Below are positions 57,836 through 64,000 of a DNA stretch of 64,000 nt, in pieces (position 1 is the first letter of the stretch; every line of letters begins with the position of its first letter). This DNA is from Sinonovacula constricta. Its lineage: Eukaryota > Mollusca > Bivalvia > Cardiida > Solecurtidae. Made by a program: the position numbers and the translations under genes. Location of the stretch: assembly GCA_007844125.1 (NCBI GenBank), contig CM017573.1:12023042-12087041 (forward strand), given 5' to 3'. Under the pieces are notes generated by a model, which was not told the DNA's origin, did no database searches, and saw nothing but the letters and a program-made list of their open reading frames with translations.

Positions 57836-57969
57836 TGTCAGGAACGTTGATTATTTTGTTATTCCTATTTCGGAACATCGGAGTGTCGAATGTAAAACGT
57901 GTACACATTGATCGGTGATATTCGACAGTTTTATATTATTAAATATATTTTCTTTCAAACAACCAAATA

Positions 57970-58090
57970 AATCATGGGCGACGCGCTGGACCGCGACGCC
58001 TATATATGGAATGCTGAAAAATTGTGTACATGCGAGCGGATGTCCTCGGACATGTTCGTTCTAGCTAGAGAATGGTCGAGGGAAAATGTA
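57970..58090. repeat. Partial relative of the MITE at 60866-61204
   Basis: GGCGACGCG and then TGCGAGCGGATGTCCTCGG, followed by CTAGAGAATGG, match the left 100 bases of the 60.9-kb element (GGCGACGCT, TGCGAGCGGATCTCCTCGG, CTAGAGAATAGG). The right part is missing or diverged. Confidence 0.5.
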
Positions 58091-58099
58091 TTGTTGTTA

Positions 58100-58860
58100 T
58101 ATGTAAAGTTGTTCTCTGTATAAAAGACTAGGGACTCTGAAAATTCGTATTTTTCCGTGTAACTTCGTAGACCCTATGTACACCATGTTATCCGCTGACA
58201 TCCCTAATATATATTCATATTTATTTTATTTACGTCCTGGAGCAAAAATTTGTGATGGGCCCTGGATGTTAGTATTTTCTAGTTGACACCCGTCTCTGCT
58301 AGCTCTAAAACAAAGAGACAATAAATAAATTAATAAATGATTAAATTGTCTGTCTCGGGCTGATGTGTGAAAATCTTTTCACACCAAGACATATCCAATT
58401 CTCCATCTCAATCAGGTACTATACTATATGTTTACCTATTTACCGAAACGACCGGAGTAATCCTTATATAAGATGAATTTACCGAATGGTGAATTTACCG
58501 AAGTGACCGGCACCCGAAATAAAACTCCTTTTCTCGTACCCAAAACATTTCGTACCAATATACGAGTAAGTATTTTTCTCAATTTTTTGTTATAACAAAA
58601 TAAACATGTTTGAATTGGCAGACACTATTTTTTGACATGTATACCTTGAATTTACTTGTACATCTGGGCTTCAGTGGTGAGTACGTCCTCTTACTTTTTT
58701 CACAATCTTCTTGACCAGCTAAATGTGCTAATTAATTTAACAATAAATTATTGTTTTAGAGATGTACAGCATCCACCACCCATTCTTTATTTTACTGTTA
58801 TGCTTACACAAATAAAACAGAATTGTTAGTCCCAGATACCAAGCTTATCAGTTCGTTTCT
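58100..58860. other. Stretch without recognised genes
   Basis: AT-rich sequence containing TTTACCGAA motifs repeated at 58440-58510. Nothing coding was recognised. Confidence 0.5.
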
Positions 58861-58867
58861 TTTACAG

Positions 58868-59005
58868 CTATGATTGACAGTAAAGGAGGTACAGAAAAAG
58901 TAAACCACATGTTAGCGGCACTTAACATTCAAACTATTAGCAATGCCAATATGAAAAAAAGATGGAGAGACGGGAAGGGAATGCCATTGAGAAAATCAGA
59001 TCTCA
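58868..59005 (+). pseudogene. Mutator-like transposase domain fragment (exon-like)
   Basis: GGTEKVNHMLAALNIQTIS then NANMKKRWRD matches the pattern GGxxxVNxxLxxLNIPxxSxxxxKxRE of a Mutator-like transposase domain common in mollusc and cnidarian genomes. The segment is bounded by TTTTACAG before 58868 and by GTAAGT at 59006, both good splice signals, and enters in phase 2 (CT|ATG). The rest of the transposase is absent: only about 260 bases separate it from the exonuclease-like fragment that follows. It is therefore probably a remnant of a host-domesticated or transposon gene. Confidence 0.55.
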
Positions 59006-59269
59006 GTAAGTTTGTTAGATACTTTGAGTTTTTAAATAAAGACATGGTTTATTGGCTTAGTTTACAACACTTTTGAACATCTCTTCAATATATTTTGTAG
59101 GGCTTTGATTAATATGGTTCAGTAAAAAAAAGAGTTTATTGTCATAATTTTTCTACCAGTATCTAAATAAAGACCACTTGTGTGACTGTGATGACAATTA
59201 TGTTTTTCATGCGTGTTATTTAAGATATGAATTTTATTTATGCTTTAAGTTTGTAATGGAAGAAAGCCA

Positions 59270-59368
59270 CATATAACACAGATGGCTGCCAGGGAGGTAG
59301 ATATTGGTAGCGAGTTTTCCACGTATGTGCTGCCAAAGGAACCTAGAACCTGGAACATCTCAGAATAA
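59270..59368 (+). pseudogene. DEDDh-type exonuclease fragment
   Basis: The frame HITQMAAREVDIGSEFSTY then VLPKEPRTWNISE and two stops resembles the stretch after the first motif of DnaQ/PML-type exonucleases (EIxQIAA...FSxYVLPxxPIxxxAxxxTG). The catalytic DxE upstream and all later motifs are missing. The frame opens after a stop at about 59246. It lies downstream of and on the same strand as the Mutator-like fragment, and the two probably came from one gene. Confidence 0.45.
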
Positions 59369-59369
59369 T

Positions 59370-60650
59370 AAACGCACATGATGGAGAAGATGGACTGCAT
59401 TCTACCTTTACATCAAAAAATAGTGAAAGACAACCTCGTATTACAAACACTAAAAGAACACTTTAGTGCCTAACCTAGCTTATCTCTCAGAAAAAAAGTA
59501 CACAGTAATTTCCTTCATGCAGTGCACAGGAACTCGTGATTTTATGCAGCCGAGACTATTTGTCACATTCTCTGACAATACTCCTGTTATTGTTAGCATT
59601 TTAAATTTAAGAGGAAATAAGTTTATAGCTATTTTTTCAAATAATTTCATTATTTAACTTTTAAAAAAAACATAAGTTTATGTTTGTGAAGAAACCTAAA
59701 CATTTTCTACAAATTAGTGTTAGATTAACTCCCCTGAAAATTTTACACCAGTCATAAACCAGTATGTCGTGAAATAACTGTGTGGTAAAAGTTATTCTTT
59801 TTTTATATTTTTCACTTATACGGTGTAGATAATTTATACACATTTGAAAATAAAGTGAAAAAAATGACTTGTGTTTTTAGGATGTTGTTCATAAAAATCC
59901 ATTTTGCCTATTTTCTTATGGAATAAATCCTAATAATTAATTTATTTATTCATGTGGCAAGATTATAGAGGATTTTGTGTCGTCAGTTGTTGTCATTTTT
60001 CAGGTCATATCCGAAACGAGGGGTACAATCTTAAAATTCGCATATCTCAAGATAAAGCTGGTAAAAGTTGTCTAAACTTGATTTTTATATGTCTTATAGA
60101 ATGCCAAACTCCCCGCAGTGATTACTTCCCTTGACAGTACATTATATCACTGCCACCAGCAAGTTTTTCGCCCAAATACAGGCGGATAGTTTTTTATTTA
60201 TTTTATTTTTTTCTGGACTTATCTCCTCAAAATATAGTATCTTTCCTTTTAAAATAATAATTTATCACATTAAAAATAAAAAGTAACTAAAAATAAGAAA
60301 AAATATGAAATTATGAAAGTCAAATTTTAAAGTTTATGGAGGCCGCCATGTTTACTTCACGTGATACTCTATCGTCACGTGATCCTTGCTGGGGGGCAGA
60401 GATTTAAGTAGCAACGCGTGACGTAATCGCTGTGAGGAGATTGATAGAATGCTTAACAAGAAATAGTAAAGACGATTACCAATTTCTAACATGCATTTTA
60501 GAGTCCGTAATCATTAATAATTATGTTTATAAATCTTATGAAAACTATTGGTTATTTGTTTAAAATTTACTATTTTCTCTATGTCTAAAAAAATAGATCG
60601 ATAGGGTCTGTAGTGACACATTATGAAAAATATCAATTTTATTCAAACAC
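59370..60650. other. Stretch without recognised genes
   Basis: Very AT-rich sequence. Open frames of about 60 codons have no recognisable motif. A CACGTGATACTC...CACGTGATCC pair lies at 60358-60386. Confidence 0.5.
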
Positions 60651-60656
60651 ATTACA

Positions 60657-60727
60657 ATCGTGGAATAGTGCAGTGGTTATGGACTTGTTCGATGTTTACA
60701 GTCTCCAGAGATCGAATCCCGTCACTA
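60657..60727 (+). repeat. tRNA-like sequence, probable SINE head or tRNA pseudogene
   Basis: AATAGTGCAGTGG followed by TTATGGAC resembles a D-arm/A box. GAGATCGAATCCCGTC is a good B box, and the 3' CACTATC can pair with the 5' GTAG-like end only weakly. No convincing anticodon stem is seen, so a functional tRNA is unlikely. Confidence 0.4.
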
Positions 60728-60865
60728 TCAAACTTTTTTTCTGTGACCTTTCTTCTATGTTTTTACAATAAATATAACACACAAAACATTTAAACAGACA
60801 AAAATGTCGATCAATAACAAATGTTAATTATTTTTTTTATTGATTAGGATCATTGATCAGTTATT

Positions 60866-61204
60866 GGCGACGCTATAAAAATGCACTTGCGAGCGGATCT
60901 CCTCGGCCATTATCGTTCTCGCTAGAGAATAGGCGAGCAAAAATGGGCGAGGTGTTTCGAATTTTGGAAGTTCCGCTATTTACGAAGTTCCGCTAATTTT
61001 ACTTTTTAAATTTCTAAACACTAATGTACATCTGACGGTTATACTTGTTAATGAAGACATGTTTGTCCCTTTTTTAGGATTGTACATATAAGTAGCCTTT
61101 TATATTAGAATTAAATTATTCCAGTGATTTTAATGTTTAATTAATAATTTAAATCAGTCATATCCAAATTTCCAATAAATATTATTTTTCATTGTAGCGT
61201 CGCC
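60866..61204. mobile_element. MITE-like element, about 340 bp
   Basis: The left end GGCGACGCTATAAAAATG is mirrored by CATTGTAGCGTCGCC at the right end (10-bp perfect core GGCGACGCTA). There is no coding capacity. A partial relative lies at 57970-58090. Confidence 0.6.
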
Positions 61205-61412
61205 TTTTGATGCTTCGCATCAATGCTTTTCTTGTTGTTATCTGGTAGGCTGCCGCAGCATTCTATTCATTGATGCCCTAGATCTGTGGCAGCAGTGCAT
61301 CAAATCTACAGGCTTGATTGAAAACAGGTATTTTCTATCTGATCCACGCTGCAGAGATAGCTAAACTAAGAGAACCGCTCGACAACTTACTTTTGAGATC
61401 ACGCTATATCGT

Positions 61413-61800
61413 CAATCGGAACACCTCGGATAATTCACGAATCATCTCTCGGATGTAGGTAGTCGTATTACGTCGGCCATTTCCTAAATGGGACTTTCTT
61501 TGTGACAGACGTCAAAACAAAGATGGCAGCTCGGATAACAGCTCACTATAGTACGATGCCTGTAAAACTTAACTTTGTGGCTGCTTCAAATTTAAATCAT
61601 CCAAGTTAATTTGACCCGGCGCAGCAAAGAGACAGCTATCAAACGACGCCATTGATTATGTTTTGTGCGAACTACATTTTAAGCATATTCTTCCGACTTC
61701 CGGCTAACAAAGCGATCGTGATTTCTTAAAGTATCATTGCACCAGATACATCCCAGGGATGATTGCCCCGAGGATGAAATTACCCGAGGAGTTCCGATTG
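61413..61800. mobile_element. MITE-like repeat, copy 2 (complete)
   Basis: It begins CAATCGGAACACCTCGGATA and ends ATTACCCGAGGAGTTCCGATTG. Read outward-in, these are inverted repeats of about 22 bases with two mismatches. The body matches 51691-52068. The target duplication is not obvious. Confidence 0.75.
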
Positions 61801-62780
61801 AGTGTAATATGTGTTTATATAAATGTCTTGGCTGGATATCGAATATGTGACCTCCCGGACCTGGGGTGAATACGCTACTAGAGCTTGAGAAATGTTTTAA
61901 AGAGTCCCTTTAATTCAGTGCTACCGCTATTTTGGAGACTATTGTCTCATCGCTATTGCGACCTGCTACGATAAAGCGTGCGTTGTCTATGACAGATGGT
62001 TACACACACACACAAATTTCAAGCTTCAATAAAAGTTTGTTCAGACGTACTGAATTATAAACCCGTGCTGACAAGCGCGTACCTGCCATTACGCACTCTG
62101 CGCACGTGCGTAACCTCCATTCGAAAAATCGAAAATCTAAAAGTACCAAATACACTAAGAAAGTCGATGTCTAATCCGGGTTAGGCATCATACATTTTAT
62201 TTCCGTAGTTTCTATGTTATAAATTGATATGCCATGTTATATTGCGTCTTAAAGATGTATTTTAGTCAATACCAAGTAAACAACGCATTTTCTTTTTCTT
62301 GTTTTTTCTCACTTTTTGTGGCGAAAAAGGACCTTAAATTCACCCGAGTCAATGTAGCACAAACATATATTTCGGGGTTCGTGTTGGGGTGGGGGGGGGG
62401 GGTCGGTGTGGGGCATGCACCAGAAGCCTCCTGGTAATTGTGCGTAACTTCAAAAACTGTCCAGAGATACGCGCCTGCCTGACGAAACATTTCTCATTTC
62501 TTATCAGTATGACCACAAAGCAAACGTGATTCCTTTCTTATCTTAGTGTTATTTCGGTCCTTTATGATTTTGTCACAACAAAATCGTAATTTATCGCATA
62601 ACCTCCGTATGTTCGCTTTCATCAATTTAACAAAGGCATACGTTTTACGAAAATTACCGATATATTCCTAAGTCACTTACGGAAACGCACGAGTTTTTTA
62701 TCTATTCACCGCTCATAAAGTTGCGATCACTGCATGTGCATTCGTCATACCTGTATTGGAACGTACGAGATAGGCTGTAG
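61801..62780 (+). other. Upstream region of the secreted-protein gene
   Basis: No further gene was seen. A pure G run lies at 62389-62402 (see separate entry). A CATAAAG at about 62714-62720 lies roughly 30 bases upstream of a TCATACC at about 62745, compatible with a weak TATA box and initiator, but this is a guess. Confidence 0.35.
62384..62415 (+). repeat. G-rich run
   Basis: GGGGTGGG leads into an uninterrupted run of about 13 G and then GGTGTGGGG. It could form a G-quadruplex on the plus strand, about 370 bases upstream of the secreted-protein start codon. Confidence 0.85.
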
Positions 62781-62783
62781 ACA

Positions 62784-62829
62784 ATGAAGGGAATCATTCT
62801 GGTCGCTGTATTGGCGTGCTTTCTTGTAG
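62784..62829 (+). CDS. Secreted Cys-rich protein, exon 1 (signal peptide)
   Basis: ATGAAGGGAATC opens MKGIILVAVLACFLV, a compact hydrophobic signal peptide with a Lys at position 2. The exon ends in phase 1 at a consensus donor (GTAG|GTAAGC, donor from 62830) and joins the exon at 63863. The upstream base context (GACAATGA) has a purine at -3. A split right after the signal peptide is common for secreted proteins. Confidence 0.75.
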
Positions 62830-62859
62830 GTAAGCAAAATTTTGGTCCTCAAGACGCCC

Positions 62860-62942
62860 ACAACGGTGAGGATAGAGTCGCCGACTTGTAAGTCTTCTGA
62901 TTTCATAGTCTCTCATGTCGTGGGTTCGAGTGCGGGTAGGGA
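62860..62942 (+). repeat. tRNA-like sequence in the intron
   Basis: GTGAGGATAGAGTCGCC ... GACTTGTAAGTC ... CGTGGGTTCGAGTGCGGG has a good B box but a poor A box, and the tRNA arms are not closed. It is probably the head of a tRNA-derived SINE inserted in the intron. The rest of the intron (62945-63862) shows a TGGTGGTGAGGTGG-rich patch at 62998-63030 and otherwise AT-rich sequence. Confidence 0.4.
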
Positions 62943-63862
62943 AGATTATTTTCACCACATGTAAGCACGTGTGAGTGTGTATGAGTGGAAATGGGGTAGT
63001 GGTGTGGTGGTGGTGAGGTGGTGGTGGGCAGGTGGTGTTGGCGTCGTGCTCTCCGTTGCGCCGGTTTATCCTATCTTTATGAACAGAAATGTTCATCACG
63101 TTTAAAAATAATTTTAGGAAAATACAAAAAAATCATCTTTGTTTCTTGCCTTACACTGTCTTGCCGCTCAAAAAGTGAATCGCTTTGACTGAAGTAAGGT
63201 GAAATCCCAGAACAACCCGTAATTACAAGTATTCTTTTGTTATAAGCAATGTGTTGGTAGCCACATTTAGGAGAACAATGTCATTATTCATCAACATTAA
63301 CATTATCCTTTAATTATATCATCTGTCAATAATACACATAAAATTGTTATAATCTATTGTCTTTACAAGTCACGTCTTTTTCTCCTTGTGGATCTAACAG
63401 ATTATTACGGAAAACGTTTATAGTAATAAACCATTTAAAGGTTCGACAGTTTGGTCCGAAAGATTTTGTCTAAAATAAGTCATTGGTACTTGAAAAGAGC
63501 TCGCAAAATGCTGTTCATTGACGCCAAAGATATGTATGAACCATGAAGCATAAATCCTTACAGTTTGCATCCAATCGTTCGAATGTTCGATTCATGTCAT
63601 CAACGATTCTTCACGTTGATAAATAATATTTTATGGCGATTGATTCTGAATGTTTCGAATTTACATAAAGTTAAAATTGTAGACAGTTTTCGACAGACTT
63701 TTCTAAAACATGGATTAGTTAGAAATAACAAGGGAAAACATGAGCATTTTATGAGTCAATTGTTGATTGTGTATAATTTGTATGAAAAAACAACAACACA
63801 CTAGACATCGCTATATAAAATAATATTCACATATGTAAACTATTGTTTCTCCCTTTTAACAG

Positions 63863-63971
63863 CTGGGGTTAATTCTTTGGCGATCTGTCCAGGCGGTCTG
63901 GGCGTGGTCAACTGCTTCGTGGACCCATGCTCGGTATCTCACTGTGCCGGATTTCCCGATGCGAAGTGCCA
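63863..63971 (+). CDS. Secreted Cys-rich protein, exon 2 (partial gene)
   Basis: After the acceptor TCTCCCTTTTAACAG (to 63862) the frame continues AGVNSLAICPGGLGVVN then CFVDPCSVSHCAGFPDAKCQ. Five Cys in 28 residues follow a predicted cleavage after the hydrophobic segment. The pattern CPGGxxxVNCFVDPCxxxxCxxxPxAxC resembles a small Cys-rich module of molluscan secreted proteins that usually continues with NYCGGC. I recognise the pattern but know no proven function. The exon ends at a consensus donor (CA|GTAAGT, 63972), and the gene runs off the window. Confidence 0.75.
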
Positions 63972-64000
63972 GTAAGTTTTATGTTGTTGCTGTTGTGTGG

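Overview
The window is eukaryotic: intron-split genes with GT-AG junctions, AT-rich non-coding DNA, microsatellites, tRNA-derived repeats, foldback/MITE-like elements and large satellites. The gene content (a vasopressin/oxytocin-type peptide GPCR with one-per-domain exons and a small Cys-rich secreted protein) and the repeat load suggest a lophotrochozoan, most likely a mollusc. That assignment is an inference.

Layout. 1-22.0 kb: gene-poor DNA built around a segmental duplication (copy A 1-5821, copy B 12175-21988). Copy B is split by a 4.0-kb element (15995-20015) with 27-bp terminal inverted repeats and a TA target duplication; copy A is the empty site. 22-33.3 kb: a graveyard of decayed copies of the last exon of the GPCR, fragments of a reverse-transcriptase element and its 3' tails, a tRNA-derived SINE, a near-perfect 40-bp hairpin, a TTAA-flanked MITE and a frameshifted conserved hypothetical gene.

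33.3-55.4 kb: the receptor gene, minus strand. TM3/DRY exon 55340-55422, TM4-TM6 exon 52819-54017, TM7 exon 33330-33460. Splice phases agree at both junctions. Its last intron is 19.4 kb and carries three unrelated satellites (88-bp, 27-bp, 36-bp). The 88-bp satellite starts at the splice acceptor and its monomer looks like a copy of the acceptor plus the first bases of the TM7 exon. The preceding intron has a 90-bp satellite that looks like a tandemly amplified MITE. The exon(s) for TM1-TM2 were not found; they may lie beyond 64 kb.

55.4-64 kb: pyrimidine-rich microsatellite, MITEs, remnants of a Mutator-like transposase gene and a DEDDh-type exonuclease, and on the plus strand the first two exons of a secreted Cys-rich protein (62784-62829 and 63863-63971) that runs off the right end.

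The long ORFs over the satellites are by-products of stop-poor repeats and are not annotated as genes. All similarities were judged by eye, without alignments or database searches.
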